Both the position numbers and the translations under genes were made by a program. From Telluria aromaticivorans (lineage in GTDB: Bacteria > Pseudomonadota > Gammaproteobacteria > Burkholderiales > Burkholderiaceae_D): a DNA stretch of 64,000 nt. A model generated the notes under the pieces. It did not search any database. It was not told the origin of the DNA and saw only the letters and a program-made list of their open reading frames with translations. Below, one piece after another: positions 47,240-57,150 of the stretch (its first letter is position 1; the number at the start of each line of letters is the position of its first letter). The stretch is from contig NZ_JABAIV010000009.1 of the NCBI RefSeq assembly GCF_013003915.1, positions 62,001 through 126,000 on the forward strand, written 5' to 3'.

Positions 47240-47356
47240 GGGATCCAAAAGAGGCAGGTAGTTCGGGCAGGTATATCGGCGATCATATATTGCAGGAAGC
47301 ACAAGGGTATATGATTGCCCGCATACTTCAACTCATCCATCCGATATGGGAGCACC

Positions 47357-47710
47357 ATGGGCAAACTTTCCACCCACGTCCTCGATACCGCCCATGGCCG
47401 GCCCGGCGCCGGCGTCAAGGTGGAGCTGTTCACCGTCGACGAGGGCAGCCGCAGCCTGGTCAAGACCGACCTGACCAATGCGGATGGCCGCTGCGGCGCC
47501 CCGCTGCTCGAGGGCGAGGCCTTGCGGACCGGCCTGTATGAGCTGGTCTTCCACGCCGGCGACTATTTTGCCGCGCAAGGCGTCGCCCTGCCCGCGCCGC
47601 GCTTCCTCGACCGCATCACCATCGCCTTCGGCGTCCATGACGGCAGCCAGAACTACCACGTGCCGCTGGTGGTCACGCCCTGGTCGTATTCGACCTACCG
47701 GGGAAGCTAG
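47357..47710 (+). CDS. uraH: 5-hydroxyisourate hydrolase (transthyretin-like)
   Basis: It converts 5-hydroxyisourate to OHCU in urate breakdown. The 117-residue protein begins MGKLSTHVLDTAHGRPG with the catalytic His in the HVLDTAHGRPG motif, and ends in STYRGS, the C-terminal YRGS signature of the family. A GGGAG precedes the ATG. Urate oxidase and OHCU decarboxylase, which act before and after it, are not in the window. Confidence 0.96.
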   Translation: MGKLSTHVLDTAHGRPGAGVKVELFTVDEGSRSLVKTDLTNADGRCGAPLLEGEALRTGLYELVFHAGDYFAAQGVALPAPRFLDRITIAFGVHDGSQNYHVPLVVTPWSYSTYRGS

Positions 47711-47780
47711 CAGGCTTGCGGGTGGCGGCCGGGTTCGAGCGACGCTAATATTGACCGGATAACCAATACGGAGCTCCCCC

Positions 47781-49622
47781 ATGCAAGCCGACGCAGGCCA
47801 GGATACCCACGACCTTCCGGCGACGCCCGGCATCGCCCCCACCCGTATCGCCATCGGGCTGGCCCAGGGCCTGCTGGTCTACCTGCTCTACCGCGCCGGC
47901 ACCGACCTGGCCTGGCCGGCCACCCAGCCCCTGCTCTTCCTTCCCCTGTTGATGGTGGCGGTGATGGCGCCGGTCATCGCCATCAGTGGCCTGGGCCAGA
48001 TGGCGCGCCGTCCCTTGCTGCTGTGGCTCGGCACGGCCGCGGCCCTGATCGTCGCCTTCGCCTTCTACGACGCCTGGCGCATGGAAGGCATCCACCTGCC
48101 GCAGCCGGCGCCGCGTGCCATCGAGCCCTCGCCCCAGCTGTGCGTCTTCCTCGCGGCCGGCTTCTTCATCGCCCATGCGCTGGTGCTGGCCGGGGCCCAG
48201 GAGCGGCGGCGCATCGCCGGCTACACGAACTATTTCGAGATTGCCTGGAAGCTGGGCGTGCAGCTGGCCTTCAGTGGCCTGTTCGTAGGCAGCACCTGGC
48301 TGGTGCTGCACCTCGGGGCCCAGCTCTTCCTGCTGATCAAGCTCGATTTCCTGAGCCGCGCGATCGACCAATCCTGGTTCGCGATCCCGGTCACCACCTT
48401 CGCCTTCGCCTGCGCCATGCACCTGACCGACGTGCGCCCGGCCATCGTGCGCGGCATCCGCAACCTGCTGCTGGTGCTGCTGTCGTGGATCCTTCCAGTC
48501 CTCACCCTGCTGGTCGGCGGCTTCCTCGCCAGCCTGCTGTTCACCGGGCTCGAACCGCTCTGGGCCACCCGCCGCGCCGCCGCCGTGCTGCTGGGCGCCG
48601 CCGCTGCCTTCGTGGTGCTGGTCAATGCGGCCTGGCAGAACGGGGGCGTGCAGGTCGCGCGCCCGGTCGCCCTGGCGGCGCGCATCGCCGCCCTGCTGCT
48701 GGTTCCGGTGGTCGCCCTCGCCGTCTACGCCCTCGCATTGCGGGTCAACGAGCATGGCTGGACCGACGACCGGGTGATCGCCGCCGCCTGCATGCTGGTG
48801 GCCAGCTGCTATGCCGGCGGCTACGCTGCCGCGGCGCTGCGCAAGGGCTGGCTGGCCGGGCTGGCCGGGGTCAATATTGCGGCGGCCTTCGTCGTGCTGG
48901 GCGTGCTGGCGCTGCTGTTCTCGCCGGTCGGGGATCCGGACCGGCTCTCGACCATTGACCAGCTGGCCCGCCTCAGGTCCGGCGCGGTCACGGCCGGCGA
49001 ATTCGACGTCGGCTACCTGCACTTCGATGCCGGCCGCTACGGACGCGAGGCGCTGGCGCGGCTCGAGGCCGATGCGGCGGCCCCGCAAGCCGCGTTCCTG
49101 CGCGCGCGGATCGCGGCGGTGCGCAAGCAGGTCTACCGGCACCACGACAGGGCGCTGCAGGATCTCCCGGTGCTGGCGGAGAACCTGCGCGCCTGGCCGG
49201 CAGGCACGCGCCTGCCCGACAGCTTCATGAAAATGGACTGGAGCCAGGTGGGAGACGAGCTGCCGGACTGCCTGCGCCGCCGCGGCGACGTGTGCGAAGC
49301 TTTCCTGCTGGACCTCGGCGGCAGCGCGGCGCCGGAAGTAATCCTGCTGGGCCAGGCGATGGAGAACGCGGTCCTGCACGAAACGCCCGGCGGCGCGTGG
49401 CGCGTGATCGGCACGCTGCCGCCCCGCCTGGCCAACTGCGCATCGCTGCAGCAGGCGCTGCGCGAAGGACGCTTCCGGGCCCTCCCGTCCGCGTGGGGCG
49501 ACATCGAGATCGCGGGCCAGCGCCTGCCGGTACGCCAGCCGCACACTCTGCCGCCCGGCTGCACTGCGGCGCCAGTCGCGGGGCCGCACCCGATGCCGGT
49601 CCAGCCGGACGCTGCGCCCTAG
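47781..49622 (+). CDS. DUF4153 membrane protein
   Basis: The 613-residue protein has about twelve membrane segments over residues 20-390 and a soluble C-terminal part (about 400-613). DUF4153 features include the YTNYFEIAWKLGVQLAFSGLFVG and LFTGLEPLWATRRAAA segments. The family is widespread and uncharacterised. It begins 70 nt after uraH on the same strand, but no functional link is evident. Confidence 0.85.
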   Translation: MQADAGQDTHDLPATPGIAPTRIAIGLAQGLLVYLLYRAGTDLAWPATQPLLFLPLLMVAVMAPVIAISGLGQMARRPLLLWLGTAAALIVAFAFYDAWRMEGIHLPQPAPRAIEPSPQLCVFLAAGFFIAHALVLAGAQERRRIAGYTNYFEIAWKLGVQLAFSGLFVGSTWLVLHLGAQLFLLIKLDFLSRAIDQSWFAIPVTTFAFACAMHLTDVRPAIVRGIRNLLLVLLSWILPVLTLLVGGFLASLLFTGLEPLWATRRAAAVLLGAAAAFVVLVNAAWQNGGVQVARPVALAARIAALLLVPVVALAVYALALRVNEHGWTDDRVIAAACMLVASCYAGGYAAAALRKGWLAGLAGVNIAAAFVVLGVLALLFSPVGDPDRLSTIDQLARLRSGAVTAGEFDVGYLHFDAGRYGREALARLEADAAAPQAAFLRARIAAVRKQVYRHHDRALQDLPVLAENLRAWPAGTRLPDSFMKMDWSQVGDELPDCLRRRGDVCEAFLLDLGGSAAPEVILLGQAMENAVLHETPGGAWRVIGTLPPRLANCASLQQALREGRFRALPSAWGDIEIAGQRLPVRQPHTLPPGCTAAPVAGPHPMPVQPDAAP

Positions 49623-49662
49623 CGGATCTTGCTATGCTTGGCCCAGCGCATCGGGAGAGCAT

Positions 49663-50220
49663 ATGGCACTGCACATCGTTCATTTCATCGGGCCGATCAA
49701 CCACAATTCCGCCAGCACGGTACGCAACCTGTGCCTGCAGGCGCTGCTGAACGGCGCCACGGAGATCGAGCTGCACATGTCCAGCGAAGGCGGCAACATG
49801 ACTGCCGGCTTCGCGCTCTACTTCTTCCTGAAATCGCTTCCAGTGCCGCTTACCACCCACAATATCGGCAGCGTCGAGTCGGTGGCCGTGGTGATCTTCC
49901 TGGCCGGGCAAAAACGCTATGCCTGCCCCGGCACGCGTTTCCTGATCCATCCGCTGCACTGGGGCTTCGGCAGCCTGGCCGCCGCCGACCATGCCCGCGT
50001 ATCCGAATGGCGCGACTGCCTCGACTTCGACGCCGAGCGCTATGCCAAGGTCGTACTCGATACGACCACCGAGGCCGGCACGCCCACCGACATCCACACC
50101 AACCTGTTCGGCAACGCCCGCATCTTTGACGCCGACGAGGCCGTCAAGGCTGGCCTCATCCATCGCGCCGTCCAGGCCCAGCTGCCGCCCGCAGGCACGA
50201 CTTGTCACTGGTGGAATTAG
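49663..50220 (+). CDS. orphan ClpP-like serine peptidase
   Basis: The 185-residue protein has the ClpP/crotonase fold. The oxyanion-forming region is MSSEGGNMTAGFALYFFL, nucleophile Ser is in NIGSVESVAVVIFLAG, and His is in FLIHPLHWGFG. It lacks the usual propeptide and the IGF-loop partner environment of true ClpP, and no Clp ATPase gene is near. A CATCGGGAGAGCAT stretch supplies the ribosome-binding site. Function is unknown; a membrane or stress-protein quality-control role is possible. Confidence 0.85.
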   Translation: MALHIVHFIGPINHNSASTVRNLCLQALLNGATEIELHMSSEGGNMTAGFALYFFLKSLPVPLTTHNIGSVESVAVVIFLAGQKRYACPGTRFLIHPLHWGFGSLAAADHARVSEWRDCLDFDAERYAKVVLDTTTEAGTPTDIHTNLFGNARIFDADEAVKAGLIHRAVQAQLPPAGTTCHWWN

Positions 50221-50423
50221 TGTGACAACGCAGTGTTTCAATAACACAACGTCGACATGCCATTCCTGTAAGTAATTATCTCCAATTGTAATTATTCCTT
50301 GCGCTCAAAATTGCCGCCTGGATAGAATAATTTCCAGAGCTTTACAGCGTTGCCAGCGTGCTGCCTTGGCCAGCGCTGATTTTTATGAGCAGCTGTACGA
50401 ACATGAGTGCAAGAAGAATGATG

Positions 50424-51677
50424 ATGAACAAACGTGTAATGACAAGCCTGCTGGTGCTTCCACTGGCGATTTCGACTGCCTATGCGCAGGACACCGGCCT
50501 GCAAGCTGTTAAAGTCAGCGGCTTCGGCACCGGCGCCCTGACCTGGGCCGATACCGACAAAGCCGAGTTCGCTCGCCCGAACCAGGCCCAGGGATCGTCG
50601 AAAGACTTCCGTACCGGCATCGACTCGAACCTCGGCCTACAGGCCGACCTGCCGGTCAACAGCTGGCTCTCGGTGACGGCCCAGGGCCTGGTGCGCAAGG
50701 ATGCCGAAGAAAACTACGGCGCCGAACTGAGCTGGGCATTTGCCAAGGCGCGGGTGTCCGATGAAGTGAGCGTGCGCGTCGGCCGTATCGGCCTGCCGGT
50801 GTTCATGATTTCCGACTACCGCAATGTCGGCTATGCCAACACCATGCTGCGTCCGCCGGCGGAAGTGTACTCGCAGGTCCCGTTCAACAGCGTCGATGGC
50901 GCAGACGTGACCTGGCAACACGGTTTCGGCGACACTTCGGTCACCGCACAACTGGCTTATGGCAATGTGAAATCCCCGATCTCCGGCAATATCCACGTGC
51001 GTGGCAAAGAGCTCGCCGCCGTGAACGTCAGCGCCGAACACGGCCCGTTCACCGTCCGTGCAGGTCACGCCACCGGCAAGATCACCATCGACGATTCGGT
51101 CTCGCTCAACACCCTGGTGGGTGGCCTGCGCGCCGCCGCCGCCGGCTACCGCTTCCCCGAGCTGGCTCCGCTGGCTGCCGAGATCGAAGCCAAGGACAAG
51201 CGTGCGCACTTCAGCTCGCTCGGCCTGTCGATGGACTGGAATAACATCGTCGTCCAGACCGAGTTTGCCAAGCGCAAGTCCGAGACCTATATCAACGACA
51301 CCAGCTCGTGGTACGTGATGGGCGGCTACCGCATCGGCAAATTCCTGCCGTACGTCACCCACAGCAAGCTGAAGATCGACAGCGCCGTCGTCAACACCGT
51401 GCGCGCCGCCTGCCCGGCCGGCTTCCCGGCCGCCTGCACCCCGACCATGCAGGCGCTTGGCGCCGGCGTGCGCCGCCTGCCGAATACCGGCGTGGGCCAG
51501 GGCGAGCAGTCGACCAACACCATCGGCGTCCGCTGGGACTTCGCCAGCTCGGTCGCACTCAAGGCGCAGGTCGACCGCATCAAGCCGAAGAACGGCAACG
51601 GCCTGTTCATCAACGTCCAGCCTGGCTTCAACGACACCGTGACAGTCGGCGCCGTCGCCCTCGATTTCGTCTTCTAA
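50424..51677 (+). CDS. porin-like outer-membrane protein
   Basis: The 417-residue protein has a signal peptide (about 1-22, ending AYAQ) and a beta-barrel composition, beginning VKVSGFGTGALTWADTDKA and ending AVALDFVF with the terminal Phe of outer-membrane barrels. Three ATGs occur in a row (50418, 50421, 50424); 50424 has AAGAAG at the best spacing. It is followed after 10 nt by a small periplasmic binding protein and then by a chemoreceptor, suggesting a joint sensing unit. Confidence 0.85.
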   Translation: MNKRVMTSLLVLPLAISTAYAQDTGLQAVKVSGFGTGALTWADTDKAEFARPNQAQGSSKDFRTGIDSNLGLQADLPVNSWLSVTAQGLVRKDAEENYGAELSWAFAKARVSDEVSVRVGRIGLPVFMISDYRNVGYANTMLRPPAEVYSQVPFNSVDGADVTWQHGFGDTSVTAQLAYGNVKSPISGNIHVRGKELAAVNVSAEHGPFTVRAGHATGKITIDDSVSLNTLVGGLRAAAAGYRFPELAPLAAEIEAKDKRAHFSSLGLSMDWNNIVVQTEFAKRKSETYINDTSSWYVMGGYRIGKFLPYVTHSKLKIDSAVVNTVRAACPAGFPAACTPTMQALGAGVRRLPNTGVGQGEQSTNTIGVRWDFASSVALKAQVDRIKPKNGNGLFINVQPGFNDTVTVGAVALDFVF

Positions 51678-51687
51678 GGAGCGACAT

Positions 51688-52092
51688 ATGAACAAGATTT
51701 TTGCAACGCTGTTCGCTGCCGCTACCCTGGTCGCCGCTCCGGCCTTCGCCGAAGTGGTGGTCGTGGTCAACCCGAAAGCCGCCGAAGCCTCGATGACCAA
51801 GGAGCAGGTCGCCCAGTTCTTCCTGGGTAAATCGTCGTCCATGACGCCGATCGACCAGTCCGACGCAGCCCCGGTTCGCGCCGAGTTCTACAAGAAGGTC
51901 GCGGACAAGGATGCCGCCCAGGCCAAGGCCCTGTGGTCGAAGCTGGTCTTCACCGGCAAGGCCACGATGCCGAAGGAAGTCGCCGACAACGCCGCCGTCA
52001 AGGCTGCCGTCGCCGCCAACCCGAAGGCCATCGGCTATATCGAGAAGAGCGCCGTCGATGCGACCGTCAAAGTCGTCTACACCGCGCAATAA
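51688..52092 (+). CDS. short PstS-like periplasmic binding protein
   Basis: The 134-residue protein has a signal peptide (about 1-21, ending AFAE) and then a single-lobe PBP-like domain (VVVVVNPKAAEASMTKEQVAQFFLG, PVRAEFYKKV, NPKAIGYIEKS). Related short proteins are annotated as phosphate ABC transporter substrate-binding proteins, but at half length this is unlikely to be a transport component. Its place between porin and chemoreceptor genes suggests a ligand-capture or sensing role. Confidence 0.8.
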   Translation: MNKIFATLFAAATLVAAPAFAEVVVVVNPKAAEASMTKEQVAQFFLGKSSSMTPIDQSDAAPVRAEFYKKVADKDAAQAKALWSKLVFTGKATMPKEVADNAAVKAAVAANPKAIGYIEKSAVDATVKVVYTAQ

Positions 52093-52165
52093 GCGCATAC
52101 GCGTCTAGCACCACCCGCCGCCGGTATTTACGCCCGCGGCGGTTTCTGCATTTTTGGAGACAACA

Positions 52166-53728
52166 ATGAGCATCAAGCGCAGGATCTGGGCACTGCCCGT
52201 TATTTCCGCCATTATTTTCGGCCTTGGCGCCGGCGCCAGCGCGATGATCGCGAACCGCGCACTGGATTCGATCACCACGACCGCCAGCGTCGACTACCCG
52301 GTGCTCGATGCCTCCAAGGCACTCACCCTCGACGTGGTGGCCATCACCGATGGCTTCCGTGACGCCGTCGCCGAAGGCGACAAGGAGAAGATCGGCCAGG
52401 TCGGCGAGCAGGCCAGCAAGCTGCGCGCCAAGCTGGACAAATTCAAACAGATTCCCGGCCAGCTCGAGACCGGCACGCGCCTCGGCAAGGAATTCGACGC
52501 CTATTACGCGCCGGCCCTGTCGGCCGCGCGCATCATGCTCGAGATGGAAGAAGGCGACCCGCAGGCGGTCGTCGGCAAGATGCAATCGGCCCTGTCGGTC
52601 CTGAACACCGACCTGGCCAAGGTCAACGAAGCGGCCCAGCGCCAGTTCGCCACCGGCATCGAGGACAGCAAGAACAGCGTCAACAAGGTCGTGATGTCGA
52701 TGTTGCTGACCGCCCTCGTGGTCATCGCCAGCCTGGCCGTGATCTCGTGGTTCGTGGTGCGCACCATCTGGCGCCAGCTCGGCGGCGAACCGGCGTATGC
52801 GCGCGAGATCGCACGCGCCGTGGCCGCCGGCGACCTGTCGACCGAGATCCGCATCGAAGCCGGCGACGACAGCAGCCTGCTGGTGGCGATCAAGGACATG
52901 CGCGGCCGCCTGGCGACCCTGGTCGCCGAAATCAAGGCTTCGGCCGACACCATCGCGCTGGCCAGCGCCGAAATCGCAAGCGGCAATGCCGACCTGGCGC
53001 AGCGCACCGAATCGCAGGCCGCAAGCCTGGACCGCACCAGCCGTTCGATGGACCAACTGACCGGCGCCGTGCGCGAGAACGCCGCCGCTGCAAACCAGGC
53101 CAACGCACTGGTGGAAACCGCGACCGATATCGCCACCCGCGGCGGCCAGGTGGTCGGCGGCGTGGTCACCACCATGGGCGACATCAACAGCTCGGCCAAC
53201 AAGATCGTCGAGATCATCTCGGTCATCGACGGCATCGCCTTCCAGACCAATATCCTGGCGCTGAACGCGGCGGTGGAAGCGGCACGCGCCGGCGAGCAAG
53301 GCCGCGGCTTTGCGGTGGTCGCAGGCGAAGTACGCAACCTGGCGCAGCGTTCGGCGGCGGCGGCCAAGGAGATCAAGGGCCTGATCGGCGACTCGGTGGC
53401 CAAGGTCAGCGCAGGCAGCGTGCTGGTGGACGAAGCCGGCGTGACCATGGGCCAGATCGTGGAATCGGTGCGCAAGGTGCAGGCGATCATGATGGAAATC
53501 AGCGCCGCCGGCGCCCGCCAGAGCGCCGGCATCGACGAAATCGGCCGCGCGATCAGCAGCATCGACGAGATGACCCAGCAGAATTCGGCGCTGGTCGAAG
53601 AGGCGTCGGCGGCGGCGGAGTCGCTCACCGAGCAGACCACGCAGCTGACCGGGGCGCTGTCGGTGTTCAAGCTGGAAGCGGGTTCGCCGGTTTCGAGCGG
53701 TTCGGCGAATCGGCTGGCGCTGCGTTAA
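52166..53728 (+). CDS. methyl-accepting chemotaxis protein
   Basis: The 520-residue protein has an N-terminal membrane segment (about 7-30), a roughly 145-residue periplasmic helical bundle, a second segment (about 178-200), a HAMP domain and the MCP signalling domain with its conserved hairpin ([21 protein letters not shown], about 355-375). GGAGA lies 6 nt before the ATG; a TTG 12 nt upstream is less likely. It follows the PBP-like gene by 73 nt and may read that protein's ligand state. Confidence 0.93.
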   Translation: MSIKRRIWALPVISAIIFGLGAGASAMIANRALDSITTTASVDYPVLDASKALTLDVVAITDGFRDAVAEGDKEKIGQVGEQASKLRAKLDKFKQIPGQLETGTRLGKEFDAYYAPALSAARIMLEMEEGDPQAVVGKMQSALSVLNTDLAKVNEAAQRQFATGIEDSKNSVNKVVMSMLLTALVVIASLAVISWFVVRTIWRQLGGEPAYAREIARAVAAGDLSTEIRIEAGDDSSLLVAIKDMRGRLATLVAEIKASADTIALASAEIASGNADLAQRTESQAASLDRTSRSMDQLTGAVRENAAAANQANALVETATDIATRGGQVVGGVVTTMGDINSSANKIVEIISVIDGIAFQTNILALNAAVEAARAGEQGRGFAVVAGEVRNLAQRSAAAAKEIKGLIGDSVAKVSAGSVLVDEAGVTMGQIVESVRKVQAIMMEISAAGARQSAGIDEIGRAISSIDEMTQQNSALVEEASAAAESLTEQTTQLTGALSVFKLEAGSPVSSGSANRLALR

Positions 53729-53774
53729 GTTGTAATTTATAGCGGCTACCGATACACGTTAGCCGCTTGCTACG

Positions 53775-53806
53775 AACTTGGTTCCCGCGAAGGCGGGAAC
53801 CCAATT
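53775..53806. repeat. short REP-like palindrome
   Basis: TTGGTTCCCGC and GCGGGAACCCAA are inverted around GAAG, a type of palindrome seen in many proteobacterial intergenic regions (TTCCCGCGAAGGCGGGAA core). A second partial copy (GCGGGAACCC) follows at 53808. It is unrelated to the GTAGGGTGGGC family. Confidence 0.6.
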
Positions 53807-53919
53807 TGCGGGAACCCCCCTAGCGGAACCCTGCACTACCGGCTCCAACATTCTCCCCGCTTGCCCCCCACCCCGGCTTGCCTTAAACTCAAACCCCGCA
53901 AGTTCCTTCACGGTGACCC

Positions 53920-55218
53920 TTGGATACCGTCCCTTTGTGGGTGCTCGTGCTGGCACTCGCGCTGCTGATCCTGTTCTCCGCCTTCTTCGCGATGACGGAG
54001 ACGGCCCTGATGGCCGCCAATAAATACCGCCTGCGCCACCTTGCGGGTCGCGGCAACAGCGGCGCCATCACCACCCTCTGGCTGCTGGAACGCATCGACC
54101 GCTTCCTGTCGCTGGTGCTGATCGCGAACGTCCTGCTCAATGCCATGTGCGCGGCGCTGGTCACGGTGATCGCGATCCGCCTGTTCGGCGCCGAGGAAAG
54201 CGTGGTGACCGGGGCCGCCGCCGCGGTGGCCTTCCTGCTGATCGTGTTCGCCGAAGTCGCGCCCAAGGTGATCGGCGCCACCTACCCGGAACCGATCGCG
54301 GTCGCCACCAGCCTGCCGCTCAAGGGCCTGATGCGGGTGGGACGTCCCCTGATTTCCTTCGTCAACCTGTTCGTGCGCGCCCTGCTGCGCCTGCTGCGCA
54401 TCCCGGCCCAGCCGGACGCCGCGCGCCAGCGCCTGTCGCGCGAAGAATTGCGTTCAGTGGTGCTGGAAGGCGGCAGCTTCATCCCGCAGAAGCACCGCAG
54501 CATCCTGCTCAATTTGTTCGACCTCGAAGCGGTGAAGGTCGACGACATCATGACCCCGCGCAGCCAGATCGAGGCGATCGACCTGCAGGGCCCGATCGAG
54601 GCCATCCTCGACGCCCTGGCAAGCAGCTCCCACAACGAACTGCCCGTGATCGAGGGCGAGATCAACCGCATCGCCGGCATCCTGCACGTGCGCAAGGCGC
54701 TCGGGCTGCTGCGCGAACCGGGCGAGGTCACCCGCGAGCAGCTGCGCGGCCTGCTGGTGCCGCCCTATTTCATCCCCGAAGACACGCGCGCCCTCGACCA
54801 GCTCCAGCACTTCCAGGAAGAGCACGAACGGCTCGGCATCATCGTCGACGAATACGGCGAGGTGCAGGGCCTCGTGACGCTCGACGACATCATCGAGGAA
54901 ATGGTCGGCAACTTCAGCACCCCGGAAACGGCCGGCGAGATCTGCGACGCGGCCAGCTGGGACGCGCATGGCGAATGCCTCATCGCGGGCAGCACCCCGC
55001 TGCGCGACATCAACAAGCAGCTCGGACTCAGCTTGCCGCTGGACGGCCCACGCACCGTAAACGGCCTGCTGCTGGAGGTGCTGCAGGAGATCCCGGATGC
55101 GCCGATCGCATTGAGGCTTGCCAATTGTGTCATCGAAGTGGTGCAGGTCGAACACCAGGCCATCAGGCTGGTCAAGCTGCTGCGTCCGGCGCCGTCAAAG
55201 CGTTTCCTTGTCGCCTGA
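53920..55218 (+). CDS. CNNM/CorC-type membrane protein with CBS domains
   Basis: The 432-residue protein has an N-terminal DUF21/CNNM membrane domain (about 1-175; FSAFFAMTETALMAANKYRLRHLA). A CBS pair follows (about 205-330; VDDIMTPRSQIEAIDL, IIVDEYGEVQGLVTLDDIIEE), then a CorC_HlyC C-terminal domain (about 345-425). It is of the HlyC/CorC family linked to divalent cation efflux and resistance. It appears to start at a TTG, giving the family-like MDTVPLW; no ATG or GTG fits. Confidence 0.9.
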   Translation: MDTVPLWVLVLALALLILFSAFFAMTETALMAANKYRLRHLAGRGNSGAITTLWLLERIDRFLSLVLIANVLLNAMCAALVTVIAIRLFGAEESVVTGAAAAVAFLLIVFAEVAPKVIGATYPEPIAVATSLPLKGLMRVGRPLISFVNLFVRALLRLLRIPAQPDAARQRLSREELRSVVLEGGSFIPQKHRSILLNLFDLEAVKVDDIMTPRSQIEAIDLQGPIEAILDALASSSHNELPVIEGEINRIAGILHVRKALGLLREPGEVTREQLRGLLVPPYFIPEDTRALDQLQHFQEEHERLGIIVDEYGEVQGLVTLDDIIEEMVGNFSTPETAGEICDAASWDAHGECLIAGSTPLRDINKQLGLSLPLDGPRTVNGLLLEVLQEIPDAPIALRLANCVIEVVQVEHQAIRLVKLLRPAPSKRFLVA

Positions 55219-55412
55219 ACCATAATCCTTGTCGGCCTCACCACAAGGCTTGTCGGGTGCACCATGAATGGGCGCATGCTATTGCGCCTACGTGGCGCGC
55301 ACGCATCTACGCGGGCACAAAACCTTTACAAATTTGATGCCTGTAGGCATCATCCAAAGAATCCTTCCCGCATTGTTTTCCCTTTTCCGGCCCTTCCTTT
55401 TCCACGGCGCAT

Positions 55413-57140
55413 ATGGCAGCAGTCCTCCCCAACACGACCACCGGCACGCAGATGTCCGGACTGGCGCGTGCGCTCGTCCAGGCCAGCCGGTTGAGCGTGG
55501 GGCAGGCTGACGCAGTGCAAAAGAAGGCGACGGCCGACAAGACTGCCTTCATCGACGCCCTGCTCGAGAGCGGCATCATCGATCCGGGCAGCTTAGCAAG
55601 CTTCTGCGCCGAGACCTTCGGCTACCCGCTGCTCGACCTCTCGAGCTTTGCGCCGGAGGCCTTCCCGCTGGCCGCGATCGACGCCAAGCTGATGCAGGCG
55701 CAGCGCGTCATCGCGCTGGCCAAGCGCGGCAACAAGATGTCGGTGGCGCTGTCCGACCCGACCAACACCCAGGCCCTGGACCAGATCAAGTTCCAGAGCG
55801 AGGCTTCGGTGGAACCGGTGATCGTGGCCCACGACACCCTGCTCAAGCTGCTGGCGGGGCTGGCCAAGAGCGCCGAGCAAAGCCTGAACGACCTGGCCGG
55901 CGAAGAAGCGGAAATCGAATTCGCCGAAGAAGAGGCGCAGGCGCTGGCGCCGCCCGACGCGACCAACGATGTCGAAGACGCGCCGATCGTGCGCTTCCTG
56001 AACAAGATTTTGATGGATGCGGTGCAGATGGGCGCCTCGGACATCCACTTCGAGCCCTACGAAAAATACTACCGCATCCGGCTGCGCGTGGACGGCGTGC
56101 TGCGCGACCATGCCTCGCCGCCGCTGTCGATCCGCGAAAAGCTGGTCTCGCGCATCAAGGTGCTGGCCAAGCTCGACATCTCGGAAAAGCGCGTCCCGCA
56201 GGATGGCCGCATGCGCCTGGTCATGGGCCCGACCCGCACCATCGACTTGCGCGTCTCGACCCTGCCGACGCTGTTCGGCGAGAAGACGGTCATGCGTATC
56301 CTGGACGCCACCCAGGCGCAGATGGGCATCGACGCGCTGGGCTACGACCCGGACCAGAAGGCGCTGCTGCTGGACGCGATCTCGCGTCCCTACGGCATGG
56401 TGCTGGTGACCGGCCCGACCGGTTCCGGCAAGACCGTGTCGCTATATACCTGCCTGAACGTGCTGAACAAGCCGGGCATCAACATCTCGACCGCGGAAGA
56501 CCCGGCCGAAATCAACCTGCCGGGCGTGAACCAGGTCAACGTCAACGACAAGGCCGGCCTCACCTTCCCGGTGGCCCTGAAATCCTTCCTGCGCCAGGAT
56601 CCCGACATCATCATGGTCGGCGAGATCCGCGACCTGGAAACTGCCGACATCGCGATCAAGGCCGCCCAGACCGGCCACATGGTGTTCTCGACCCTGCACA
56701 CCAACGATGCGCCGTCGACGCTGACGCGCCTGATGAACATGGGCGTGGCGCCCTTCAACATCGCCTCGTCGGTGATCCTGATCACGGCCCAGCGCCTGGC
56801 GCGCCGCCTGTGCACCTGCAAGCAGCCGCTCGACACCCCGCGCGAAGCGCTGGCCGCGGCCGGCTACCGCGAGGCCGACCTCGACGCCGGCTGGAAACCC
56901 TATGGCCCGGTGGGCTGCGACCGCTGCCTGGGTTCCGGCTACAAGGGCCGCGTCGGCATCTACCAGATCATGCCGATCACGCCTGCGATCGAGGCCTTGA
57001 TCCTTGCGCACGGCAATTCGATGCAGATCGCCGCCCAGGCCGAGAAGGAAGGCGTGAATTCGCTGCGCCGCTCGGGCCTGATGAAAGTGAAACAGGGACT
57101 GACCAGTCTCGAAGAAGTGCTCGGCTGCACCAACGAATAG
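55413..57140 (+). CDS. pilB: type IV pilus extension ATPase PilB
   Basis: The 575-residue hexameric ATPase powers type IV pilus assembly. The N-terminal T2SSE_N domain is at about 20-150. The ATPase core has Walker A GPTGSGKT, an Asp box, Walker [13 protein letters not shown] and a His box, and the C-terminal Zn site has CTCKQP and [12 protein letters not shown]. It is followed by pilC after 10 nt. pilA, pilD and other pilus genes are not in the window. Confidence 0.95.
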   Translation: MAAVLPNTTTGTQMSGLARALVQASRLSVGQADAVQKKATADKTAFIDALLESGIIDPGSLASFCAETFGYPLLDLSSFAPEAFPLAAIDAKLMQAQRVIALAKRGNKMSVALSDPTNTQALDQIKFQSEASVEPVIVAHDTLLKLLAGLAKSAEQSLNDLAGEEAEIEFAEEEAQALAPPDATNDVEDAPIVRFLNKILMDAVQMGASDIHFEPYEKYYRIRLRVDGVLRDHASPPLSIREKLVSRIKVLAKLDISEKRVPQDGRMRLVMGPTRTIDLRVSTLPTLFGEKTVMRILDATQAQMGIDALGYDPDQKALLLDAISRPYGMVLVTGPTGSGKTVSLYTCLNVLNKPGINISTAEDPAEINLPGVNQVNVNDKAGLTFPVALKSFLRQDPDIIMVGEIRDLETADIAIKAAQTGHMVFSTLHTNDAPSTLTRLMNMGVAPFNIASSVILITAQRLARRLCTCKQPLDTPREALAAAGYREADLDAGWKPYGPVGCDRCLGSGYKGRVGIYQIMPITPAIEALILAHGNSMQIAAQAEKEGVNSLRRSGLMKVKQGLTSLEEVLGCTNE

Positions 57141-57150
57141 GCGAATTACT

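Noticed and set aside
47240..47356. Operator palindrome between puuE and uraH
   Set aside because: Only a 5-bp TATAT/ATATA pair was found, too short and AT-simple to support.
53775..53820. Terminator of the chemoreceptor gene
   Set aside because: The palindrome has no T-tract on the plus strand and matches a common REP-like motif, so it is listed as a repeat instead.
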